Source of the DNA: JBDSGC01 sp046594105 | Lineage (GTDB): Bacteria > Acidobacteriota > Thermoanaerobaculia > Gp7-AA8 | Length of the DNA stretch: 5,696 nt | Direction of reading: 5' to 3' | Assembly: GCA_046594105.1 (NCBI GenBank) | Contig: JBKJQB010000272.1 | Coordinates: forward strand, 1-5,696 | Part shown: positions 1 to 5,641 of the stretch, piece after piece | How the letters are laid out: every line of letters starts with the position of its first letter | Numbering within the stretch: position 1 is the stretch's first letter | Notes under the pieces: model-generated | What the model was told of the DNA's origin: nothing | What the model saw: only the letters and a program-made list of their open reading frames with translations | Databases searched by the model: none | Program-made: the position numbers and the translations under genes

Positions 1-235
1 AAAGCGAACCGCGACGGCCACCACGGACATGGCTCCGCGCGACATCGCCGCATCGTGGGAGGCGAAATAGGCGGCCTGCTTCGTCTCGCTGATGTGGTTC
101 CTCCCACTGGTGGATGCGGCGGGAGGCCTGAAAGCCGTGCTGGCCTATGAGACGAAGCAGGCCGCCTATTTCGCCTCCCACGATGCGGCGATGTCGCGCG
201 GAGCCATGTCCGTGGTGGCCGTCGCGGTTCGCTTT
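1..235. repeat. Perfect 87-bp inverted repeat at the left edge
   Basis: Bases 1-87 are the exact reverse complement of bases 149-235. I checked the whole length and found no mismatch; pairing fails at 88/148. The spacer is 61 bases (88-148). The right arm and spacer are in the reading frame of the downstream membrane glycosyltransferase, so that side is genuine coding DNA. The left arm puts a stop (TAG, 68-70) in that frame and merely repeats the gene backwards. Perfect identity, position at the very edge and use of coding sequence favour an assembly or amplification fold-back over a biological element. Because of it, the true 5' part of the first gene is missing. Confidence 0.95.
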
Positions 236-1243
236 CTGCTCCACCCCTGGGGCTCGAAGTACCTGACGCTGCCGTTGATTGTGATGGTGGCGCTGGGAAT
301 CGGCGAAGCGTTCCGGCGATGGAAGTTGCTTCTCCCGCTGCTGCTGTTCACCTTTGTGCAGTTGTGGTTCGAGCTCGGCTGGATGGATCCGGCCGACGGC
401 GCTCGGTACAGCCTGCCGTCCATGGTTTTCGTCGCGCTGCAGGCTTCCTACGGACTCCGCGCGCTTCGGGACAACGCGCACATCCGGGCGTTGCCTGTGG
501 TGGTGACGGTGGTGTTTGTGGCGATCACCATCGGCTACGTCCATCCGCTCCTGGCGCAGCGCCGGACCATCCCTTCGCCGCCTGCTGCTGCCGCGGCGTT
601 CATCGAACAGAGCGCTCCTTCTTCCACGACCGTTCTCTACGATCCCTCAACCCGTCCCCACGTCGAGTACCTGCTCCCCCGGTTTCGTTCCGTGATCATC
701 GAGCAGGGTCTGCGCGAGGCGTACGCGCGGCCGGATGCCCGGCTGGTCATGTTCGTGGACGGTGGCTCGCACGCTCGCGACACACGCGTGTTCTCCTGGC
801 CGCCGAGCGACGCCTACGGAAAGCTGACGCGGAACTTCTACCGACAGATCAGCGTCGATCCGATCATGCCGGAGGAACGATACCTGCCGGTTTCCGGGGT
901 CTATGCGCTGGAGCGGACCATCGAGGGCGACGAGTGGCGGTGGCTGGAGCGCGAGGCGACGATTCGCGTGGCCCGTCACCGTCCAACCCTGGCCTTGTCC
1001 TTCCGCATCTCGAACGACTCGCCCTATGAGACCTCGCCGGTCACGGTCACCATCGCCGGGCAGCCGCCACTCTCGGTAGTGGCGCAGAAACACCATGCGG
1101 TCACCATGATCGTTCCGCTGCCGCCCGTGAGCCAGGTCGATGTGCGCATCCATTCCGATCAGTCCTTCGCGCCGGCGACGGTGCTGCACAATCAGGATCC
1201 GCGGCTGCTGGCCGTGCAGCTCACCGGCGTGGAACAGCGATAA
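92..1243 (+). CDS. GT-C family membrane glycosyltransferase (PMT/ArnT-like), 5'-truncated
   Basis: This is the C-terminal part of an integral membrane glycosyltransferase of the kind that moves a sugar from a polyprenyl-phosphate donor to an acceptor on the outer face of the inner membrane. About five hydrophobic segments are visible, near residues 40-50, 58-71, 79-93, 109-121 and 133-153. A WFLP...AGG stretch at residues 2-12, HPWG at 51-54 and RYSLP at 105-109 resemble features of the PMT/ArnT superfamily. Residues from about 155 to 383 form a soluble, probably extracytoplasmic tail, with a likely beta-rich end after about 285. The family's N-terminal catalytic half (first loop with acidic residues) is absent. 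The ATG at 92 is only the first Met in the spacer of the inverted repeat, not a real start; the gene should continue upstream. It ends with TAA 12 bases before the next gene and probably heads the operon visible here. Donor and acceptor are unknown. Confidence 0.8.
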   Translation: MWFLPLVDAAGGLKAVLAYETKQAAYFASHDAAMSRGAMSVVAVAVRFLLHPWGSKYLTLPLIVMVALGIGEAFRRWKLLLPLLLFTFVQLWFELGWMDPADGARYSLPSMVFVALQASYGLRALRDNAHIRALPVVVTVVFVAITIGYVHPLLAQRRTIPSPPAAAAAFIEQSAPSSTTVLYDPSTRPHVEYLLPRFRSVIIEQGLREAYARPDARLVMFVDGGSHARDTRVFSWPPSDAYGKLTRNFYRQISVDPIMPEERYLPVSGVYALERTIEGDEWRWLEREATIRVARHRPTLALSFRISNDSPYETSPVTVTIAGQPPLSVVAQKHHAVTMIVPLPPVSQVDVRIHSDQSFAPATVLHNQDPRLLAVQLTGVEQR

Positions 1244-1255
1244 TGGCCGCCGAGA

Positions 1256-2080
1256 ATGCGATCGCCGCTGCGCAGCGAAATGACGCCGCTCCTTCCGCAG
1301 ACCGGCGGCCCCAGGCATTGCCAGCTCGCGGTCACGCTGCTGATCCCGGCCAAAGGTGCCGCACACTGGCTGCAGGCGACCGTCCAGACAGCGGACAGTT
1401 TTCTCCGCGAGCGTTTCGGTGAGTCCTACGAGATCGTTCTCATCGTGACTCCCTCCTCCAGCGATGACCCCTCTGCCGCGCTGGCCGCGGAACTGGCCAC
1501 AGAATTTCCACGAGTGCGCCCGCTGACCCACACCGGGGTGATCGGAAAAGGGGCCGCCTTACGTACCGGCTTCAATGAAGCTCGGGGAGAGTGGATTTTC
1601 TTTGTCGACGCGGACCTTCCCTACGACCTCGACTTCTTCGACCGCGCGGCGACCCAATTGCGCGACGGCGCCGATTTCGTGACGGCGAACCGGCGTCTCC
1701 TGGTCAGCGAGTTTGATATCCCGGTGCGCCTTTTGCCGATCGCCTACCGTCGTCATCGTCTGGGCCTGTTGTTCAATCGGATCACTCGGATGATGTTTCC
1801 CATCCGCACCACCGACACCCAGGCCGGCCTCAAGTGCATGAGCGGCCGCATGGCGGAGGCGGCCTTCGCGCGGCAGAGCTGTCCCGGATTTCTCTTCGAT
1901 CTGGAGTTTTTCCTGACCGCGCTGCGCCGAGGATTCCGGGTCGCCGAACTGCCGGTGACGCTGTACCTGAACAGTGAGAAGAGCACGGTGCGGCTTGCTC
2001 GCGACCTCCTGCTGGCCATCGTGTGGCTCTTCCGGATCCGGGCCCAGGATCGCCGCGGTTTCTACGGAGAAGCGACGTGA
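1256..2080 (+). CDS. GT2 glycosyltransferase, polyprenyl-phosphate sugar synthase-like (DPM1/ALG5 type)
   Basis: A 274-residue family-2 glycosyltransferase, probably cytoplasmic and membrane-peripheral, that would transfer a sugar from a nucleotide donor to a polyprenyl phosphate. Visible motifs: the first beta strand VTLLIP (26-31), GKGAALRTGF (97-106), the metal-binding DAD at 118-120 followed by LPYD, ANRR (144-147), RHRLGLLFN (166-174), DTQAGLK (187-193) and PGFLFDLEFF (210-219). The last groups match the DxQxGxK and FDxE regions of the DPM1/ALG5 branch. One oddity: the usual DDGS of GT2 enzymes reads TPSS (65-68). No transmembrane tail is obvious. ATG 1256 is in frame with the stop of the preceding gene. 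ATG 1280 (residue 9) is an alternative start, and neither has a strong ribosome binding site. The gene overlaps the methyltransferase by four bases (GTGA). It is clearly paralogous to the N-terminal half of the gene at 2718. Sugar specificity cannot be read from sequence. Confidence 0.85.
   Translation: MRSPLRSEMTPLLPQTGGPRHCQLAVTLLIPAKGAAHWLQATVQTADSFLRERFGESYEIVLIVTPSSSDDPSAALAAELATEFPRVRPLTHTGVIGKGAALRTGFNEARGEWIFFVDADLPYDLDFFDRAATQLRDGADFVTANRRLLVSEFDIPVRLLPIAYRRHRLGLLFNRITRMMFPIRTTDTQAGLKCMSGRMAEAAFARQSCPGFLFDLEFFLTALRRGFRVAELPVTLYLNSEKSTVRLARDLLLAIVWLFRIRAQDRRGFYGEAT
2066..2070 (+). promoter_or_regulatory. Shine-Dalgarno GGAGA deciding the GTG start at 2077
   Basis: GGAGA lies six bases upstream of GTG 2077, an ideal spacing. 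The GTG overlaps the TGA of the upstream glycosyltransferase as GTGA (2077-2080), a standard arrangement for translational coupling. This favours GTG 2077 over the in-frame GTG at 2023, which lies well inside the upstream gene. Confidence 0.7.
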
Positions 2081-2712
2081 GCGCCATCCTCCGGCAGTTC
2101 CGTTCCGCCCCCGCGGCGACGAGATGGTTCCTGTGGCTGCGCTGGTGGCTCACTCCCTATCGCAAGATGACCTCGCATCTCCCGGCCGTCGGCTCGGTGC
2201 TCGACCTGGGGTGCGGTCATGGACTGTTTGCGTTCGCGGCGGCGGAGACTTCGCCGGCGCGAGTGGTGCTGGGCATCGATCACGATGCCGCCCGCATTGC
2301 CCTGGCTCGCCAGGCCGCTCGCGACCTGCCCCGGGTGAGCTTCGCCACCGGCGACATCCTGCAGCCGCCGGACGGAACGTATGCGGCTGTGGCCCTCATC
2401 GATCTGATGCACTACTTCACGCCGCTCGATCAGGAGCGGCTGATCCGCAATGCCTTCGACCGGCTGGAATCCGGCGGTCGCCTGATCCTGAGAGAAGTGG
2501 ATCCGGAGCATGGGCCTTCGTCGCTGTTGAATCGCACCTACGAACGGATCGTGACCACCATTGGATTCACCCGCACGCGCCAGGAAGGATTTCACTTCCG
2601 GACGCGGAGAGAGTGGGAAGCGCTGCTGGAGCGTTGCGGCTTCCGGGCGACCTCGATGCCGCTCAGCTTTTTCCTTTTCGCCGATGTCCTCTTCGTGGGC
2701 GAGAAGCCTTGA
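2077..2712 (+). CDS. Class I SAM-dependent methyltransferase
   Basis: A 211-residue methyltransferase with a complete Rossmann-type SAM-binding core. Motif I is VLDLGCGHGLFAF (41-53). The acidic ribose-binding position is in VLGIDHD (64-70), motif II-like TGD is at 91-93, the post-II stretch is VALIDLMHYF (105-114), and motif III is in GGRLILREVD (133-142). The N-terminus is aromatic and basic (RWFLWLRWWLTPYRK, 16-30), which could lie against a membrane or bind a lipid-like substrate. The GTG start at 2077 is chosen for its Shine-Dalgarno site and GTGA overlap with the upstream gene. The next gene begins five bases after its stop. It lies between two glycosyltransferase genes, so a sugar, glycolipid or polyprenyl-linked intermediate is a plausible methyl acceptor. 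The sequence has no substrate-defining motif I can recognise, so target and product remain open. Confidence 0.88.
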   Translation: MSAILRQFRSAPAATRWFLWLRWWLTPYRKMTSHLPAVGSVLDLGCGHGLFAFAAAETSPARVVLGIDHDAARIALARQAARDLPRVSFATGDILQPPDGTYAAVALIDLMHYFTPLDQERLIRNAFDRLESGGRLILREVDPEHGPSSLLNRTYERIVTTIGFTRTRQEGFHFRTRREWEALLERCGFRATSMPLSFFLFADVLFVGEKP

Positions 2713-2717
2713 CGGCG

Positions 2718-4355
2718 ATGGATCCCGCGAAGCCTGCTTCCGGTCTCGGTTGGGTCGCTGCCGGCTGGTCGATCGCCCCCTGGGCGACCCTGCCCTCGGC
2801 GGTGTTCACGCTGGAAGTCTCATTGCTCGTGCCGGTGCATGTTCCGCGGCCGGTCGAGTCGGTGCGGCGGGCCATGGCGCCAACCATCGCTTTTCTCCGC
2901 GAACGGTGGGGCGCCTCCTTCGAAGTGATCCTTGCTCCGTGCGGTCCCGTGGGCGTTGGTGACGACCTGGGCTACTCCCTCGGGAATCTGGCCGCTCCGG
3001 GAACTCCGCTGCAACTCCTTCCGACGATTCCTGCTGGTGGTGATGTGCACGGCCTGGCACTCCGTGCAGCGTTCCTGAAGTCGCGCGGCAGAGTTCTGTT
3101 CACCCTCAACCTGGAGCAGCCGTGCGATCCGGCGTTTTTCCAGCGCGCCTTCGACGAGGTGTCGAAGGGCATCGATCTCGTTCATGCCAATCGGCGCATG
3201 CCGGAGAGCCGATTCCGCATTCCGGTCCGCGTCCTTCCCTTCGTCTATGCCCGCCACCGTCTCGGACTGGCCTTCAACCGGCTGGTGAAACTGCTGCTGC
3301 CGGTGGCCACCACCGACACGCACGCCGGGAATCTGGCCATGAGCCGTCGCATGGCCACCGAGGGATTCGCCTTGCAGCGTTTCCCCGGATTCCTGTTCGA
3401 CGTGGAGCTTTCGGTGATTGCCTCCACTCTGTCCATGGGGCAGAAGGATCTGCCGGAGCGGCTGTACCTGTCCGAAGAAAAGCCGTCCAGCCGGGTGTTC
3501 CGCGAGACCGTCACCATCGCCTGGCGTCTGCCGATTCTGTGGTGGCGTTTTCTGCGCGGGCTCTACGCGCCGATGGGACGCGCGCCGGAGGCGATCACCG
3601 CGGACGACTGGGGAATCTCGCCGGCGGTCAACGAAGGGATTCTCGAACTGGCAAAGCAGGGCGTCGTCAGGCGCGTCTCGATCCTCGCGGACAGCGAGCA
3701 TCTGCGGCACCAGCTTGCGCCGCTGCTGGCCCTGGCTTCGGAAGGGCGCGTCGCGCTCGGCCTGCACTTCAATCTCACATACGGAAGCGCAATCGCTGAG
3801 GGTCCGGGCTCCTTAATCCGCAGATGGATGATGACGCGAGGAGAGCGAAAGATGCAGCTGAAGGCGGAGGTGCGCGGCGAGCTGCAGCGGCAGCTCGGCG
3901 TGCTCCACGCCGCGGGTGTAAGGGCCACCTATCTTGACGGGCATCATCACGCCCACATCGTCCCCGGGGTGCTCGAAACAATCGCCGATCTGCTGCAAGG
4001 CGTGGGAATCAAGGAAGTGCGTCTTCCCTATGACACGTCGCTCTGGTTCAGCCGTCTCGCACCGCTGAATGTCCTGGCGATCCTGTCGCGCGGGACGCTT
4101 CGACGGCATGGATTCCGGTTCCGACCGGTGGTCTATCCGCAGCGAAAACACTTCCTCGACCAGGGACGACTTCGCGCTCTCCTCGCGCGGAATCCCAGGG
4201 CGGAAGTGATCGTGCACCCCGCGGTGGCCGACGACTTTGCCGCGTTCGGCGTCTCCGATCCCTATTCCGGCGGGAGGGTCACGGAATATCGCGCGCTGCA
4301 GATGCTGGGGACCGCAACTTCCGGAGAGCAACCACTGGTGCCGAAGCGTGATTGA
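2718..4355 (+). CDS. Fusion of degenerate GT2 domain and YdjC/ChbG/NaxD-type carbohydrate deacetylase
   Basis: A 545-residue two-domain protein. Residues about 32-280 are a GT2 fold paralogous to the gene at 1256: ANRR (157-160), RHRLGLAFN (179-187), TTDTHAG (198-204) and PGFLFDVE (223-230) align without gaps. Its catalytic signatures are lost: DAD has become NLE (131-133), GKG has become VHG (110-112), and DTQxGxK has become DTHxGxL. Residues about 291-530 form a full YdjC-like deacetylase. ADDWG (295-299) carries the metal-binding aspartate, GLHFNLT is at 348-354, DGHHHAH at 407-413, and HP at 500-501 precedes a final R(x)nE/L region. This family removes N-acyl groups from aminosugars; examples are ChbG on chitooligosaccharides and NaxD on polyprenyl-linked GalNAc. 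ATG 2718 follows GAGAAG (2701-2706) at 11 bases. TTG 2709, overlapping the upstream stop as TTGA, is an alternative adding three residues. No signal peptide is evident. The deacetylase assignment is firm; an inactive GT half is inferred from motif loss. Confidence 0.87.
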   Translation: MDPAKPASGLGWVAAGWSIAPWATLPSAVFTLEVSLLVPVHVPRPVESVRRAMAPTIAFLRERWGASFEVILAPCGPVGVGDDLGYSLGNLAAPGTPLQLLPTIPAGGDVHGLALRAAFLKSRGRVLFTLNLEQPCDPAFFQRAFDEVSKGIDLVHANRRMPESRFRIPVRVLPFVYARHRLGLAFNRLVKLLLPVATTDTHAGNLAMSRRMATEGFALQRFPGFLFDVELSVIASTLSMGQKDLPERLYLSEEKPSSRVFRETVTIAWRLPILWWRFLRGLYAPMGRAPEAITADDWGISPAVNEGILELAKQGVVRRVSILADSEHLRHQLAPLLALASEGRVALGLHFNLTYGSAIAEGPGSLIRRWMMTRGERKMQLKAEVRGELQRQLGVLHAAGVRATYLDGHHHAHIVPGVLETIADLLQGVGIKEVRLPYDTSLWFSRLAPLNVLAILSRGTLRRHGFRFRPVVYPQRKHFLDQGRLRALLARNPRAEVIVHPAVADDFAAFGVSDPYSGGRVTEYRALQMLGTATSGEQPLVPKRD

Positions 4356-4372
4356 CCTTCGCGCCTGAGTCG

Positions 4373-4495
4373 GCCTTTCGGAGCGCCGGCATCCTTGCCG
4401 GCCGGTCCGCCGGCTTCCAGCCGGCGCTGTTCAGCGAGCTCTTGCGGGCAGGATGCCCGCGGACCGGCCGGCAGGATGCCGGCGTTACGAAAGGC
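4373..4495. repeat. Compound REP-like palindrome between operon and dehydrogenase
   Basis: Bases 4373-4410 and 4459-4495 are near-perfect reverse complements (two mismatches and one single-base indel). Nested in them are four short hairpins with GCCGGC or GCGGGC arms and 5-6-base loops: 4385-4402 (loop ATCCTT), 4409-4425 (loop TTCCA), 4444-4460 (loop AGGAT) and 4467-4483 (loop AGGAT). The unit resembles extragenic palindromes dispersed in many high-GC environmental bacteria, which often yield spurious proteins containing AGILAG or RQDAGV. It lies 17 bases after the deacetylase stop. It could stabilise or end the upstream transcript, but no T-tract follows it, so I do not call an intrinsic terminator. 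Confidence 0.85.
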
Positions 4496-4526
4496 AGTGA
4501 TTCCGATACGGAGAAAAAGCTCCCCG

Positions 4527-4540
4527 AATTGATTTCAATT
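4527..4540. promoter_or_regulatory. AT-rich dyad, possible operator upstream of the dehydrogenase
   Basis: AATTGA-TT-TCAATT is a perfect 6-2-6 dyad in an otherwise GC-rich gap, 20 bases upstream of the TATAAT box. It abuts the place where a -35 element would lie. Its symmetry and position fit a repressor or activator site, but a 14-base AT dyad can occur by chance and I recognise no known operator. Confidence 0.3.
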
Positions 4541-4560
4541 TTCCCGCGCGGCCTCGACCG

Positions 4561-4566
4561 TATAAT
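4561..4566 (+). promoter_or_regulatory. Consensus -10 box TATAAT for the dehydrogenase gene
   Basis: TATAAT matches the sigma-70 -10 consensus exactly. No good -35 hexamer lies 16-18 bases upstream; ATTTTC at 4538-4543 is the best-placed candidate and is poor. Only 11 bases separate the box from ATG 4578, so transcription would begin around 4573-4575 and leave a leader of about 3-5 bases. The mRNA would be leaderless or nearly so, consistent with the absence of a properly spaced Shine-Dalgarno sequence. Confidence 0.6.
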
Positions 4567-4577
4567 CCGCGGCGGTC

Positions 4578-5630
4578 ATGACTTCGAAAAAAATTGCTGT
4601 CGTTCCCGGAGACGGGATCGGCCCGGAAGTGATCGCCAGCGGGATGCGGGTGCTGGAGCAGGTGAACCAGTCGCGCAGGCTGGGACTGGAGTTCGTTCCC
4701 TTCGGCTGGAACGCCGACGAGTACCTGCGCACCGGCATCTCCATGCCGCCGGGCGCGATGGACGACATCCGCACCCACTACGACGCTGTCTACCTCGGCG
4801 CATTCGGCGATCCCCGGGTTCCCGACATGAAGCACGCCGCCGACATCCTCCTGGGTATGCGCTTTCAGCTCGACCTCTACGTGAACTACCGGCCGGTCAA
4901 GCTGCTCAACGAACGGCTCTCGCCGCTGAAGAGCACCAGGAAGATCGACTTCGTGATCTTCCGCGAGAACACCGAAGGCGCATACGTCGGCATGGGGGGC
5001 AACTTCAAGAAGGGCACCTCTGAGGAGATCGCCATTCAGGAAGACGTCTCCACGCGCAGGGGCGTGGAGCGCATCATCCGCTACGCCTTCCAGTTCGCGA
5101 AGAAGACCGGCCGCAAGTCGGTGTGCATGTCCGACAAGAACAACGTGATGCGCTTCGGCGGCGATCTCTGGTTGCGCACGTTCGAAGAAGTGGCCAGGGA
5201 GTATCCGGAGATCGAGCATTTCCACATGTTCGTGGACGCTCTCACGATGCAGATGGTCCGGGCGCCGGAGATGTTCGACGTCATCGTTACCAACAACATG
5301 TTCGGCGACATCGTCACCGACCTCGGCGCGGCGCTTCAGGGTGGCCTGGGCATCGCCGCCAGCGGCAACATCCATCCCGGCCGCGTGTCGCTCTTCGAGC
5401 CGATCCACGGCAGCGCTCCCAAGTACGCCGGGAAAGACGTGGCCAATCCGATCGGGGCCATCCTCACCGCGGGGATGATGCTCGAGTACCTCGGGTTCGC
5501 CGAGGAAGGGGAGCGCATCGAGCGCGCCGTGGTTGCCGCGATCGCGGCAGGGGAGACCACCGCGGACATCGGCGGCTCGCTGGGAACGAAGGCGGCCGGT
5601 GAAGCGGTGCTGAAGCGGCTGGAGACTTAG
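4578..5630 (+). CDS. Isopropylmalate/isocitrate/tartrate dehydrogenase family protein (leuB/ttuC-like)
   Basis: A 350-residue, full-length metal- and NAD(P)-dependent beta-decarboxylating dehydrogenase, cytoplasmic. It begins with the family's VVPGDGIGPEV (8-18). Catalytic positions are intact: Arg94, Arg105 (NYRPVKLL), Arg129 in FRENTEG (128-134), Tyr136, Lys187 in SDKNN, Asp220, and Asp244/Asp248 in FGDIVTD. The nucleotide loop is HGSAPKYAGKDVANP (277-291). The enzyme lacks the GGPKW block of classical LeuB; GAFGDPRVPD (75-83 region) and YVNYRPVKLL instead resemble tartrate/D-malate dehydrogenases. Two leucines (91-92) before Arg94 match the IPMDH substrate helix, but its usual glutamate is Ala here. 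Lys282-Tyr283 resemble the NADP-specific pair of isocitrate dehydrogenase. Substrate is therefore uncertain among 3-isopropylmalate, tartrate, malate and homoisocitrate; a leucine-pathway role is possible. Start is certain from the conserved N-terminus, though the Shine-Dalgarno site is lacking. It is separated from the upstream operon by 222 bases with its own -10 box. Confidence 0.9.
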   Translation: MTSKKIAVVPGDGIGPEVIASGMRVLEQVNQSRRLGLEFVPFGWNADEYLRTGISMPPGAMDDIRTHYDAVYLGAFGDPRVPDMKHAADILLGMRFQLDLYVNYRPVKLLNERLSPLKSTRKIDFVIFRENTEGAYVGMGGNFKKGTSEEIAIQEDVSTRRGVERIIRYAFQFAKKTGRKSVCMSDKNNVMRFGGDLWLRTFEEVAREYPEIEHFHMFVDALTMQMVRAPEMFDVIVTNNMFGDIVTDLGAALQGGLGIAASGNIHPGRVSLFEPIHGSAPKYAGKDVANPIGAILTAGMMLEYLGFAEEGERIERAVVAAIAAGETTADIGGSLGTKAAGEAVLKRLET

Positions 5631-5641
5631 GAGCCGGGCGG

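Noticed and set aside
319..1029. 236-codon + strand frame inside the GT-C gene
   Set aside because: Arg/Gly/Ala-rich shadow with no recognisable motif; the hydrophobic segments and RYSLP motif are in the main frame.
1243..1422. 59-codon frame starting at the TAATG overlap after the GT-C gene
   Set aside because: The overlap is a typical coupled start and the N-terminus looks natural, but the frame stops at 1420-1422 and the GT2 motifs are in the frame starting at 1256. It would matter only if resequencing showed a one-base indel near 1290-1340.
1974..2717. Long upstream extension of the fusion-protein frame
   Set aside because: The frame is open by GC bias but overlaps the end of the GT2 gene and all of the methyltransferase, whose conserved motifs lie in another frame. 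The homologous protein begins near ATG 2718.
2820..3767. 315-codon minus-strand frame opposite the fusion gene
   Set aside because: Low-complexity composition typical of an antisense shadow in GC-rich DNA; the + strand carries clear domain motifs throughout.
1256..4355. Hopanoid HpnI/HpnK pair (GT2 plus YdjC-like deacetylase)
   Set aside because: The same protein classes occur in hopanoid side-chain synthesis, but no squalene-hopene cyclase, radical SAM or other hpn-type gene is present. The GT2 resembles polyprenyl-phosphate sugar synthases, and a GT-C partner points to carrier-lipid chemistry.
4373..4495. Intrinsic terminator or CRISPR array
   Set aside because: Stems are strong but no T-tract follows, and the repeats are nested inverted arms, not direct repeats with unique spacers.
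4529..4534. TTGATT as the -35 box of the dehydrogenase promoter
   Set aside because: The spacer to TATAAT would be 26 bases, far outside the usual 16-18.
4352..5023. Open frame of 223 codons across the intergenic gap into the dehydrogenase gene
   Set aside because: Its first part is translated REP-like palindrome (AGILAG, RQDAG) and the rest is an out-of-frame reading of the well-conserved dehydrogenase.
4485..5408. 307-codon minus-strand frame opposite the dehydrogenase
   Set aside because: His/Asp/Val-rich antisense shadow of a conserved enzyme; no independent motifs or start signals.
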